A DNA stretch of 64,000 nucleotides from a virus. Under the pieces are notes generated by a model. The model saw nothing but the letters and a program-made list of their open reading frames with translations, was not told where the DNA came from and did not search any database. The translations under genes and the position numbers were made by a program. The DNA is taken from positions 77,475-141,474 of the IMG/VR virus record IMGVR_UViG_3300001472_000003. One strand, 5' to 3'. This document shows, piece after piece, positions 23,287 through 32,786 of the stretch (position 1 is its first letter; each line of letters begins with the position of its first letter).

Positions 23287-24918
23287 TTAGAAGACTCTAT
23301 CGCCTGATTCCCAATCAATAACCTCAATCCCACCTGATTCATTATGATAATCGTGTCCATCTGATATTATTCCAAATGGAGATACATCTTCTTCAATGTA
23401 TCTTAAATTTTGTTGTTCTATATTTCTTCTTATATCTATGTTAGTTAGTTCTTTAAAGTATTCTTGATTAGCTAACCACCCAAATAATACCATACACATC
23501 ATCAAATCATCATGGTAACCTTCTTCAGCTTGCCACGATTCACCCTTTGAAATAAATCTGGTCATTTCCTCTAATAAAGGATAATCAACAAATAATAATT
23601 TATTTCCTTCTATCAATGTTTTTAATTGTAAACACCCAACTCTTTTAACTTGCTTTGTTGTTCTTACACCTAGGTATTGTTGGCCAATTCCACCAAAACC
23701 TGAACTTAATACCTGACCTGCTCTACCTCTTGCAGCAGACATTAATATGTTAGGTGCTTCAAGATCAGATTGTAATACATTCGCAACTGCCATACCTATA
23801 TCATTTGATTCAATTAATATATAGGCTTCATTATACATTTTTTGATATTCAAATATTATATTAGGATATACCATCGGTGCTATTTCATTATTTTGATAAC
23901 ATGCTACTACTCTATACGGAATCTCAGAAACATCTAATATTAAGAAAGCAGAATAGTCTCCCATTGTGCCTCTTGCAGTATCAACTACAATAGTATATAT
24001 ATGGTTTTCAATTGATTTTTCATATATTCTCATATGATCATTTTGATGAATAGGATCTTTATATACAAGAGTTCTAAGTTTAGATGGACTTATTAATGTA
24101 TTACTAGAACCTATAAACTCACATTCAAATTCAATACGAAATTGCTCTTCTGATGTGTTGCGTATTGTTTCTTCTTTCCATTTTTCATCTCTTCCTGGAA
24201 CATCAGACCAATGCACATCTATTCTTTTGTAACTGTTTCTATTTTCTTCAGAATTAATCCATAATTTGTAAAATAAATTTAATCCATTAGGTGTCGATGT
24301 AACAAGTACTTTAGAACTTTGTCCTGAAGATATTGTTGGATATACTGATGAGAAAAATTCTTCTTGTATATGTGAGGGCACAAATGCAAATTCATCTAGA
24401 TATATTAGATTGTAAGATCCACCACGAACTGAACTAGCTGAGGTTGAAGCAGCTAATATTTTTGATCCGTTTTCTAATTCTATATTACCTTTATTCCATT
24501 CGACTATACCTAACTGCAACCATCTTGGCAAATGTTCGAATGCTAATTGTATTCTTGATAATATATCTCTTGATTGAGCTGATTTGTGTGCTAATATTGC
24601 TATATTAAAATTTTCATGAAACATTGCATACCATAATAAAGTAGCACCAACAGTTGTTGTTTTGCCTGATTGTCTTGGCATTTTACATATAACAAATCTT
24701 TCATTATTAACAAGTTTGACTATTTCTTCCTGGAAATCATATAAATCAAAACTAACAAGACCATCATCAATGTTTACAATCTTAATATATTTTCTGATAA
24801 AATAAACGGGATTCTTAGAACACTTAATAAATTCCTGAATTTGTTCTTCAGTAAACTCAACAGGAACATTGGCTCTTTTTAAATTTGGATTACCTAAGTA
24901 ATTTTCTCTATCACTCAT
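23287..24918 (-). CDS. 17: Terminase large subunit gp17
   Basis: 543 residues (T4 gp17 610). The ATPase domain has Walker A PRQSGKT at 81-87 and Walker B NLIYLDEFAF near 170. The nuclease domain is marked by IVVDTARG and later acidic residues (EEGYHDDLMMCM near the end). It packages DNA into proheads and cuts concatemers. It overlaps the gp16 gene by 8 bp. Confidence 0.97.
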   Translation of the reverse strand: MSDRENYLGNPNLKRANVPVEFTEEQIQEFIKCSKNPVYFIRKYIKIVNIDDGLVSFDLYDFQEEIVKLVNNERFVICKMPRQSGKTTTVGATLLWYAMFHENFNIAILAHKSAQSRDILSRIQLAFEHLPRWLQLGIVEWNKGNIELENGSKILAASTSASSVRGGSYNLIYLDEFAFVPSHIQEEFFSSVYPTISSGQSSKVLVTSTPNGLNLFYKLWINSEENRNSYKRIDVHWSDVPGRDEKWKEETIRNTSEEQFRIEFECEFIGSSNTLISPSKLRTLVYKDPIHQNDHMRIYEKSIENHIYTIVVDTARGTMGDYSAFLILDVSEIPYRVVACYQNNEIAPMVYPNIIFEYQKMYNEAYILIESNDIGMAVANVLQSDLEAPNILMSAARGRAGQVLSSGFGGIGQQYLGVRTTKQVKRVGCLQLKTLIEGNKLLFVDYPLLEEMTRFISKGESWQAEEGYHDDLMMCMVLFGWLANQEYFKELTNIDIRRNIEQQNLRYIEEDVSPFGIISDGHDYHNESGGIEVIDWESGDRVF

Positions 24919-25309
24919 CAGATACTGTCTTTTTTATAAGTTTTTGTAGATCATTTGTACTCCCAACAAACAAATTATTGTTTATTGTTTTAGGTCCTTT
25001 TATACCATCTAAATCTTTTTTACGTTTTTGTAACTCCAATAGATCTTTATTGGCATCTGATAATGCTCTTACTAAAACAGCTGCAACCTCGTATGTTCTT
25101 GGGTGTTGACTTTGTTGTGCTAATTCAACAATACCGTTTAATGCATCTTGACCTCTTTCAATAATGCCATATAAATTTTCTCTTGCATATTGAAAATCAT
25201 CATCAGATGAATTGGTAGATTGTTTTAACTTAGAACTTGCATCGTATAATTCAGTTTTAACATTATCTATATCATCAAGGTTTAATGCATCACTAATTTC
25301 TTTAGTCAT
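24911..25309 (-). CDS. 16: Terminase small subunit gp16
   Basis: 132 residues (T4 gp16 164), all-helical. The central YGIIERGQDALNGIVELA and YEVAAVLVRALSDANKDLLELQKR segments match the coiled-coil oligomerisation core of T4-like gp16. It recognises the DNA and stimulates gp17. It is coupled to gp15 upstream and gp17 downstream by 8-bp overlaps. Confidence 0.9.
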   Translation of the reverse strand: MTKEISDALNLDDIDNVKTELYDASSKLKQSTNSSDDDFQYARENLYGIIERGQDALNGIVELAQQSQHPRTYEVAAVLVRALSDANKDLLELQKRKKDLDGIKGPKTINNNLFVGSTNDLQKLIKKTVSDE

Positions 25310-26141
25310 TATCTATATCCGTTCTTGCAATTATTATGCCTGAATTTGCTTCTATATCAATTAATGATCTATCTACAGTTATTGAAGCATTTGTTGTTGC
25401 ATTATTATTTGCATCCATTCCTGGTGTTATCACAATACGGTCTCCGTCAATTGGATTTGCATTTGATGTATTGAATGCACTTGTAGTATTTATATCTTCA
25501 AATATATTAGTATTAGCAAGTGTAATTATATTAGCATTAGATGAAATAGGTCCAAATAAATAACCTTTAACACTAAAATCTAGTTTATGGACAAGAGCTC
25601 TTCTTGTCTCAAAATCACCTTCATATTGGTCATCAGTAGTAAATTGATTTAATATAACTGGTATATCAAAGGGATAGTCAAGATCTTCCATTAATTTCAT
25701 AGATACTGTGTATTCTGGTGTAAAGAATGGTATTATTTGTTCTATTATTCTTATTCCATCTTCTTCATTTTTTACCATAATACTTAATTCAAAGCTTATA
25801 TCAAATGGTGTTGGGGTATAAACAGATTTTATTTTGTTTATAGATCCTGGTGTAGCTTTTGCAAATTTGCGGGTTGGATTTAATCTGCGCGAAGCATCAT
25901 ATTGAAATCCTGTCATTTCAAAAGACATTCTTGGTAATTGTATTGCTACTTTTCTTCTAAGAGTTGGATCTTCCTGTGTTCTAACTAGGTATTTTTGAGA
26001 TGGGCCATAATTAACAGGCACTCTTAATGTTTGTTTAACTATACCATTTTGTTCTCTGTCTATCTCAATATCATTAAATAATGTGCCGAACATTACTATA
26101 TACTTACGCAGGATACCATTATAGAATTTTTGACCTAACAT
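25302..26141 (-). CDS. 15: Tail sheath stabiliser/terminator gp15
   Basis: 279 residues (T4 gp15 272). KFYNGILRKYIVMFGTLFNDIEI parallels the T4 N-terminus, followed by RVPVNYGPSQKYL, QLPRMSFEMTGFQYD, YTPTPFDISFELSI and IIEQIIPFFTPEY, all in T4 order. It forms the hexameric ring ending the tail. The C-terminal 60 residues are low-complexity and variable. Confidence 0.93.
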   Translation of the reverse strand: MLGQKFYNGILRKYIVMFGTLFNDIEIDREQNGIVKQTLRVPVNYGPSQKYLVRTQEDPTLRRKVAIQLPRMSFEMTGFQYDASRRLNPTRKFAKATPGSINKIKSVYTPTPFDISFELSIMVKNEEDGIRIIEQIIPFFTPEYTVSMKLMEDLDYPFDIPVILNQFTTDDQYEGDFETRRALVHKLDFSVKGYLFGPISSNANIITLANTNIFEDINTTSAFNTSNANPIDGDRIVITPGMDANNNATTNASITVDRSLIDIEANSGIIIARTDIDND

Positions 26142-26866
26142 TATTTAATTTCTCCGAACGGATTGGATTCACTAAAATCTATTATAGCTGCACCATCTAA
26201 TTCAAACTCAGATGATCTATCTGTTTTATCTGTATCTCTTAGAGAAAATCCATCGTTAATAATTTCAACACCACTTTCGGTTACTAATTGTGTATTGGCT
26301 TCTGTGGTTATTGATATTTTATCTAATGCATATGGAATAGATAATTTTTCTTCAATACCATCTATATCTCTAATGCCAGTGTTGAGTTGCTCATTGCTAT
26401 ACTCAAACAATTCACAAACAATATCATACGTTTGAAGGGAACCCATTTGATAAAATATAGATTCGTGCTCAACATATTTAACTTCATATAATTTTTGGTT
26501 CATATTAAAGTGAATAAGATCACCTTCATGGGGTAAATTTTGAAATGTTGTCTGAGATATATCTTGCTCAAATCGTCTTTTGGCTATAGTAAATGTTATT
26601 CTATCTCTATATTCTAAACCAAATCTACTAACAAAATCACCTTCGCCCTCAAACCCTTCGACATTCTTTATATAAACCTCAATTAAATATGTATCTTCAA
26701 ACTTAGTTAATGTATCCTCATTAAAAACATCATCTAAATCTACTACTGCTCTCGGTAAATAATAAACTTCATGACCATACATTTTAATTGATTCAATAAT
26801 TAAATCTTCAATTAAAGTCTGTTCTGATTGTGCATTAAAGTTATTAAAAAATACATTGGTAGGCAT
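26141..26866 (-). CDS. 14: Neck protein gp14
   Basis: 241 residues (T4 gp14 256). FFNNFNAQSEQTLIEDLIIESIKMYG with YYLPR at the N-terminus and RDRITFTIAKRRFEQD mid-protein are typical. It forms, with gp13, the neck joining head and tail. One-base overlap with gp15 and four bases from gp13. Confidence 0.92.
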   Translation of the reverse strand: MPTNVFFNNFNAQSEQTLIEDLIIESIKMYGHEVYYLPRAVVDLDDVFNEDTLTKFEDTYLIEVYIKNVEGFEGEGDFVSRFGLEYRDRITFTIAKRRFEQDISQTTFQNLPHEGDLIHFNMNQKLYEVKYVEHESIFYQMGSLQTYDIVCELFEYSNEQLNTGIRDIDGIEEKLSIPYALDKISITTEANTQLVTESGVEIINDGFSLRDTDKTDRSSEFELDGAAIIDFSESNPFGEIK

Positions 26867-26870
26867 ATAA

Positions 26871-27617
26871 TTATCCTATCATATCTGTCACTGGTAAACT
26901 ATAAGCTGACATCATTTCTTCTTCAAGTCTTCTAATCTCTTCATTAGCATCTGCTAATATTTGTGCACCATTAAATGTTACTCCTCCAGGAAGTTGTAAA
27001 CCTTCAAATTTTGTTAAATTAGAACCCCATTGATATTTAATCTTTGCTGTAGCATAATTTTGCAACCAACGATCTTTCCAAATATCAGCATATACAGATC
27101 CATCAACAACCTGATAAGCTTCAGCTATTATGGTGTCTCCAACATTAACCTTATTCCAATCCATATCAATATGTAATTTATTCATATGCCTGTTATATCT
27201 TAATGGTTGTTTACCAACAAGAAGTTCTTCCATAAATTGTATATTTTGCATGTTCATATAATAAGAGGTTAACATATAATCATGTTTACTTAGATCGTAT
27301 AAATCATTTAATGCGATTTGATATCTGATATTGAATAAATTATTTGTAGATAATCCATCACCAATATCAAATATATTAACTACGCCTATAATATTTTCTG
27401 GTACAGTTAAATACTTATTAGTTATGTCGTCTGATGTAACAGTAAATTTTGCAAATTCTTTTGAAGTTCCATCAAAATGATAATCTGCGTAATATGATAA
27501 TGATTCATCTATCCTATCATCTATTTGGTCATCATCTACATTTATTTCAATAACTGGTTTACCTAATTTACGTAAACAAAATTCAGCGAATGTTGTTTTA
27601 CTTGTTGGTTGTGCCAT
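26871..27617 (-). CDS. 13: Neck protein gp13
   Basis: 248 residues (T4 gp13 309). TFAEFCLRKLGKPVIEINVDDDQIDDRIDESL is the hallmark N-terminal helix pair, and GDTIIAEAYQ with a C-terminal QILADANEEIRRLEEEM helix completes it. It heads the gp13-14-15-16-17 run and is preceded by a terminator whose loop carries a CATAAATA box. Confidence 0.92.
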   Translation of the reverse strand: MAQPTSKTTFAEFCLRKLGKPVIEINVDDDQIDDRIDESLSYYADYHFDGTSKEFAKFTVTSDDITNKYLTVPENIIGVVNIFDIGDGLSTNNLFNIRYQIALNDLYDLSKHDYMLTSYYMNMQNIQFMEELLVGKQPLRYNRHMNKLHIDMDWNKVNVGDTIIAEAYQVVDGSVYADIWKDRWLQNYATAKIKYQWGSNLTKFEGLQLPGGVTFNGAQILADANEEIRRLEEEMMSAYSLPVTDMIG

Positions 27618-27631
27618 ATTTCATCTCCAAT

Positions 27632-27673
27632 AAAAAAGGGAAGTATATCTTACTACGTATTTATGCTTCCCTT
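27632..27673 (-). terminator. Terminator with an embedded late-promoter box
   Basis: Nine-base-pair stem with one G-U pair (27638-27646 with 27663-27671) followed on the minus strand by six T, after the adhesin gene ending at 27711. Its distal loop/stem contains CATAAATA (27658-27665), about 40 bp before the gp13 start, so it may both end the adhesin transcript and start the neck transcript. Confidence 0.75.
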
Positions 27674-27710
27674 ATTATATAGATTTATAACGATTTATCC
27701 TGCAAATTGT

Positions 27711-29627
27711 TTATGCTACAAATATATATGCAGCGCCTTTTGTAGAATTAAATTCATGACTACCTGCTACAGTTGTTTGACCATCTCCTGAAATTTCAAT
27801 ACCTCCCTTATTATAAACAAATCTATTAAGAGAAGCGTGATCACTATTAAATATAGGACCTCCTGTTACTGCCCATGATGTTCCGGTTCTCTCTGCCCAA
27901 TACAGTGCTCCTCTTCGTGTTGGATGTGGATTACCTTGATTAGGAGATGCTATTGCTACAATATTACCGTTATTAGAAATATCTAAAGCCCTGCCAAACT
28001 CTTGATCTTTATGTCTTACTGGCGCGTGGATAATAGCTTGTTCTGTCCATGTAGTACCTGATCTTACAAATATGTATACTTGCCCAGAAGTGTTCGTTGA
28101 ATCAAGATTTGAATCATCTCCACCTGAGGTTGCCGCAGGCCCGTCTTCATAAGGAGCTCCAAAAGCTACTGTACTTCCATCTTGGTCAATAGATACTGCA
28201 AAACCAGCACGATCACTTCCACTTCGATCTGACCCAAGTAATATTGCTTGTTCTGTCCATGCACCTGAATCATATTTATATACATAAACCTTAGATTTAT
28301 CATAAGCTCCGGATACAACATATAAACCGTTACCAGACATCGAAACATCGTGACCAAAATTTGCGCCAGATTCAGCATCTGATGCTGTTATTAAGGTACC
28401 ATTGTCCCATGAACTTCCTGTTCTCTTATGTATTATTGCATACCCAGCTCCAACATTAGATGACATTCCTCCTAGTGCTCCAATTATAAGTTCATCTCCA
28501 GTATCTGACATACCTAGAGAAGTACCATACCTAGTTGGGTTATTGCCACCATGACCAGACCAATTGAATGTAGCTTCATGTGCCCAAGATGATCCAGATT
28601 TAACGTAAACATGCACTCTTCCATTGCCACCACTTCTATAATAAGTTGGTTCTGATATAGCAATTGTTTCACCATTTGATGACATAGCAAATGCTCTTCC
28701 AAATCTACTATTATTTTCAACATTACCCCCATGTGATGGTGAATTAGCTGTTAGTGTTTGTACTAAAGACCATGTAGTGCCTGACCTTTCGTATATATTT
28801 GCAAATCCTTGAGTACTATTACCATTATTATTCTCAGGAGCTCCAACGATTGCTAGGTTACCATTTGTAGAAATTGCACAGGATTCACCAAAAGCTGCTC
28901 CACTAGATAAACCAGTCACTGGTAAAGATACTTGTTCAGATGCTGAGGTCCAAACACTATATGCTACATCTAGAGTCACAGCAGCCGTTCCTATATTAGT
29001 TCCATCTGTTACTGATATTGTTAATGTTCCTCCAGCCAATTCTGATGCTCCTGCTACAACTGTAACAGTATTGTTACCTGTGTGATGAGATATATCCACT
29101 TGAGATGTATTTGTTATATTTGTATTTGAGGTTGTAACAGTTACTGGTGTGCCTTCTGGTTCACTTGTAGTGTAAGTTATGTCAATTGACTCTCCAATTG
29201 TTCCAAAACTATGAGAAGATATACTTGCAGATATAGTTGGTGTTAGATTAATTGAATCGATTGATCTCCATTGTGTAGCTGTTCTGATATATAAATCATT
29301 AGTAGCAGTTACAAATGCATGATCTCCAGCTTGAATGCCAGATGAAGGTAAATCTGATTCATTAGCATATACTGTAACAGCTCCACCCGATAGTGATGTT
29401 AAAGATACGTTTGATGTGGATCCATCTGCTTTATTAAAAACCAATGTTGTTCCACTAACACTAACAGTAGAGACTGATGTATCAGTAGAAGGTACAATTT
29501 GTTCAAATCTAGTATTTAATGCTTGTCTAGTCCATACATTTTTAGAAGATGAATATATAAACTTTGTGTTTTCATGTGTAACTACCTGGCCATCTGATGG
29601 CGTAGTAGGTAAATTTAAGTCAGCCAT
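27711..29627 (-). CDS. FG-GAP beta-propeller tail adhesin (7 blades), module at N-terminus
   Basis: 638 residues. Residues 1-115 hold a module with LPTTPSDGQVVTHENTKFIY..W and a domain ending DLYIRTATQWRSIDS. About 100 residues of Ig-like/cadherin-like sequence follow (PEGTPVTVTTS). From about residue 235 there are seven copies of a 50-60-residue repeat, each with FG/YG, a SxNGxxxxxGAP strand and a V(Y/H)(I/V)xxRSGxxW strand: FG-GAP-type blades enough for one closed propeller. It is the last of four related consecutive genes. A surface-binding tail protein is inferred from repeats and position next to fibre genes. Confidence 0.75.
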   Translation of the reverse strand: MADLNLPTTPSDGQVVTHENTKFIYSSSKNVWTRQALNTRFEQIVPSTDTSVSTVSVSGTTLVFNKADGSTSNVSLTSLSGGAVTVYANESDLPSSGIQAGDHAFVTATNDLYIRTATQWRSIDSINLTPTISASISSHSFGTIGESIDITYTTSEPEGTPVTVTTSNTNITNTSQVDISHHTGNNTVTVVAGASELAGGTLTISVTDGTNIGTAAVTLDVAYSVWTSASEQVSLPVTGLSSGAAFGESCAISTNGNLAIVGAPENNNGNSTQGFANIYERSGTTWSLVQTLTANSPSHGGNVENNSRFGRAFAMSSNGETIAISEPTYYRSGGNGRVHVYVKSGSSWAHEATFNWSGHGGNNPTRYGTSLGMSDTGDELIIGALGGMSSNVGAGYAIIHKRTGSSWDNGTLITASDAESGANFGHDVSMSGNGLYVVSGAYDKSKVYVYKYDSGAWTEQAILLGSDRSGSDRAGFAVSIDQDGSTVAFGAPYEDGPAATSGGDDSNLDSTNTSGQVYIFVRSGTTWTEQAIIHAPVRHKDQEFGRALDISNNGNIVAIASPNQGNPHPTRRGALYWAERTGTSWAVTGGPIFNSDHASLNRFVYNKGGIEISGDGQTTVAGSHEFNSTKGAAYIFVA

Positions 29628-29653
29628 TGCTTTTTATTCCTTTTTATTTCATT

Positions 29654-32600
29654 TTATGTTGTAACAAAAGTATACACTGCACCAGCATCTGTTGTATTAG
29701 TATCTTCACGTGGTGCACCGACTATTACTGTTGATCCATCACCAGATATTTCTGAAGCTGAACCAAATTCGTCATTATTCTCTATATCTGTTGATGTTAA
29801 AGATTTTTGTAGACCCCATCCAGTATCATTAAAAATATAAGCAGCTCCTGAATTATTCATCGTTGTATCTTCTTCGGCAGCACCAAATATCACTGACTTA
29901 CCATCACCACTTAAAGCTATAGCTTGTCCAAAATTATCTCCAAGTGTTGGATTGTCGGGTACAAATTTTCTCAATTGTGTCCACGATGTATCTGTTCTTC
30001 CAAAAGCATATGCCACACCAGCAGTGGCTGATGTAGAATATAAAAGATTTGATCCTATTATTATAATATCACCACTATCATCAATATCAGCAGATGAACC
30101 AAATCCATTATTTTGAGTATCACTATTATCAGAATGTTGAATAGCCGCTTGTTGTGACCAAGTTGTACCACTTCTAACCCATACAAAACTCTTACCTTTT
30201 AACGAATCATGTTTCATAGAACCTACAACAACAGTATCACCATCTTCATCAATAGCTACAGAACAACCAAATCTATCTTGACTAGTTATTCCAGCTGATT
30301 GAATTTTTTGTTGTTGACTCCATGTACTTCCTGTCCTAACAAAAATAAAAGCCGTTCCAGCAAATGTACCATTATCATCATCGTATGGTGCACCTACAAT
30401 AGCATAATTAGCATCTCCAGAAATTCGTACACAGTTATCACCAGAAGAACCACCTCCACTCATCTGATCATGAGCTACTCCATCAGAAGCTAATAATCTC
30501 GCTTGTTGAGACCAAGATGTACCAGATCTATAATAAATGTAAGCTGCACCTTGCTGTTCTGAACTAACACCTTTAGCTTGAGGTGATCCTACTATAACAT
30601 AATTACCATCTTTAGATATATGAACACCTTTACCAAAATACCAAACATCATTATTTCCAGTATGATCGTCAGGAAGTAATTTTGCTTGTTGAGTCCAATT
30701 TGTTCCTGATCTAGTAAAAATATAAGCAGCACCAGGAGCGCCATTGTTACTAGATCCTCCTTTAAACCAAGCACCTACAACTAATGTATCTCCTGCATCG
30801 TTTAATGAAATAGACTGTCCAAATTTGTCACCATTTGCTATATCATTTGATTGTATCATTGCTTGCTCAACCCAAGTTGTGCCAGATTTAATATAAATGT
30901 ATACTTTTCCTCTATTACTTCCACCTGTATCTTCCAATGGTGCACCTACTGCTTTATAAGTACCATCATTTGAAATAGCAACAGAGTAACCATAATCATC
31001 ATCATTTTGAGGATCTGAAGCTTTTAACATTTGTAATTGATCGGTTGCTGCAGCCCAACCACTACTTTTTTGATAAACATATGCTCTGCCAGTTTGAACA
31101 GAATTAGGAGTACTATAGTGCCTTGAACCAGTTGCAATTATAGTACCATCATTTGATAAACTAACTCCACCATCCCCTAACTGTCTAATATTAGGAGGAC
31201 TACTATTATAACCAACTGGATCAGATGGTATTATTTTAGCTTGTTGAGACCATGTACTTCCTGATCTTGTATAAACAAATACAGCTCCCCCTTTAGCATT
31301 AGATCCATCGACAGGTGTTTTTGAATCATTATTTATGTCTATAACAGCTAAAGATGCTCCATCTGTCGATAAAGATATTCCTTTACCATAACCATGATTA
31401 CCTCTACCAATAGCATTGCCGCCGGATACAGTAAAATTAGTTTGTTCCGACCAAGTGGTTCCTGTTCTTGTATATACTAAGATTCTATTTTGTGAAGAAT
31501 GTGTTGCAACTAAATAACTACCATCCCCATTAAGAGCTAAGGAAGCAGCATATCCTTCACCACTCATATTTGAAGGCATCATTTTTTGTTGAAATGTAAA
31601 ATTATTTGAACCATCATTTTTATAAATAAATATTTCTTTTGATTGTTGCGCTCCAACTGCTATATAATTATTATCATCACTTATATCAAAATCAATAGCA
31701 TATTGCATATCATTTACAATTTCTCCACCTGTTGGGGCTAATACTGCATGTTGTGACCAATTAGCACCAGATCTTGTAAAGATATAAAGAACTCCTGTAT
31801 CCATTAAGTTTGATGGGTTGTCATCAGAGTAAGCACCAGCTAATGCAATAGTTCCATCAGCTGACATCACAACCTGTCTACCAAAACCTCTATTGTCACT
31901 TGGGTGACCACCAGTTCTGGACATCATTGTCAAATAATTCCATGTTGTTCCAATTCTTTTCCAAAAATGTACATGACCTCTATCGTGTTCTAGAGATCCT
32001 ATTATTGCATAATTCCCATCCTCACTTAAATCAACAGCTACACCAAAATTATCATTAGATCTTGCATTAAATGGTCTTAAAATTTTAGCTTGTTGGACTC
32101 CAGTAGACCAATCAAATGCGAATTGTATAGTCATTGTTAATGTATCAGCAATAGTGTTGACACCATCTGTGGCTGTTATAGTAATTGTCTCGGTTGTGTT
32201 CTGTACTGGTGTATCAAATGTTAAAGTATTATTTGCTTGATGTACGGTTATACTTGCATTGGATGTACTTGATGCTGTTATTGTGTAAGGAGTATCTTCT
32301 GGTTCATTTACTGTATAACTGACATCAACTGAATCACTTGAACCCATTGATATACTAGAGACACCTAAGGATAAAGAAGGTGATAGATTGACTGTTGCAA
32401 TCTTATACCAACCGGATCCATCAGTGATAAATAATGAATCAGTATCAGTTACATATACTTGAGTGCCTGATACTAAATTAGTTATAGGCAATTGAGAAGC
32501 ACTTGCATAATTTGTTAGTATATTACCTGCAAAAGCGGCTAAGCTAACATTAGCATGTGTACTATCATCTTTTTGTATTACTAAAGTATTGCCACTAATA

Positions 32601-32770
32601 GACATTGAAGATACTCCGACACTTTTGTTTTCAAAATCGGATATTTGAGAAGAAGACATCGTCGATACATGTCTCCATTTATTTTTATCACTGTTATACC
32701 GCATTGCTTTACCTTGAGCAATAAATAACTCATTATTGCTTGGATTGCTTGGAAAATCTATTACTGGCAT
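29654..32770 (-). CDS. FG-GAP beta-propeller tail adhesin (14 blades)
   Basis: 1038 residues. The N-terminal module FPSNPSNNELFIAQGKAMRY..W and a domain ending LFITDGSGWYKIATV are shared with its neighbours. An Ig-like stretch (PEDTPYTITASS) follows. I count 14 FG-GAP-type repeats from about residue 225 to the end, exactly two seven-bladed propellers in tandem, typically FGxSVxIxxDGxxxxVGAP...GxxYIFxRSGTxWxQQ. It differs from the 27711 gene mainly by the second propeller. Probable host-surface adhesin on the distal tail. Confidence 0.75.
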   Translation of the reverse strand: MPVIDFPSNPSNNELFIAQGKAMRYNSDKNKWRHVSTMSSSQISDFENKSVGVSSMSISGNTLVIQKDDSTHANVSLAAFAGNILTNYASASQLPITNLVSGTQVYVTDTDSLFITDGSGWYKIATVNLSPSLSLGVSSISMGSSDSVDVSYTVNEPEDTPYTITASSTSNASITVHQANNTLTFDTPVQNTTETITITATDGVNTIADTLTMTIQFAFDWSTGVQQAKILRPFNARSNDNFGVAVDLSEDGNYAIIGSLEHDRGHVHFWKRIGTTWNYLTMMSRTGGHPSDNRGFGRQVVMSADGTIALAGAYSDDNPSNLMDTGVLYIFTRSGANWSQHAVLAPTGGEIVNDMQYAIDFDISDDNNYIAVGAQQSKEIFIYKNDGSNNFTFQQKMMPSNMSGEGYAASLALNGDGSYLVATHSSQNRILVYTRTGTTWSEQTNFTVSGGNAIGRGNHGYGKGISLSTDGASLAVIDINNDSKTPVDGSNAKGGAVFVYTRSGSTWSQQAKIIPSDPVGYNSSPPNIRQLGDGGVSLSNDGTIIATGSRHYSTPNSVQTGRAYVYQKSSGWAAATDQLQMLKASDPQNDDDYGYSVAISNDGTYKAVGAPLEDTGGSNRGKVYIYIKSGTTWVEQAMIQSNDIANGDKFGQSISLNDAGDTLVVGAWFKGGSSNNGAPGAAYIFTRSGTNWTQQAKLLPDDHTGNNDVWYFGKGVHISKDGNYVIVGSPQAKGVSSEQQGAAYIYYRSGTSWSQQARLLASDGVAHDQMSGGGSSGDNCVRISGDANYAIVGAPYDDDNGTFAGTAFIFVRTGSTWSQQQKIQSAGITSQDRFGCSVAIDEDGDTVVVGSMKHDSLKGKSFVWVRSGTTWSQQAAIQHSDNSDTQNNGFGSSADIDDSGDIIIIGSNLLYSTSATAGVAYAFGRTDTSWTQLRKFVPDNPTLGDNFGQAIALSGDGKSVIFGAAEEDTTMNNSGAAYIFNDTGWGLQKSLTSTDIENNDEFGSASEISGDGSTVIVGAPREDTNTTDAGAVYTFVTT

Positions 32771-32786
32771 TTATTTTATTCCTTAT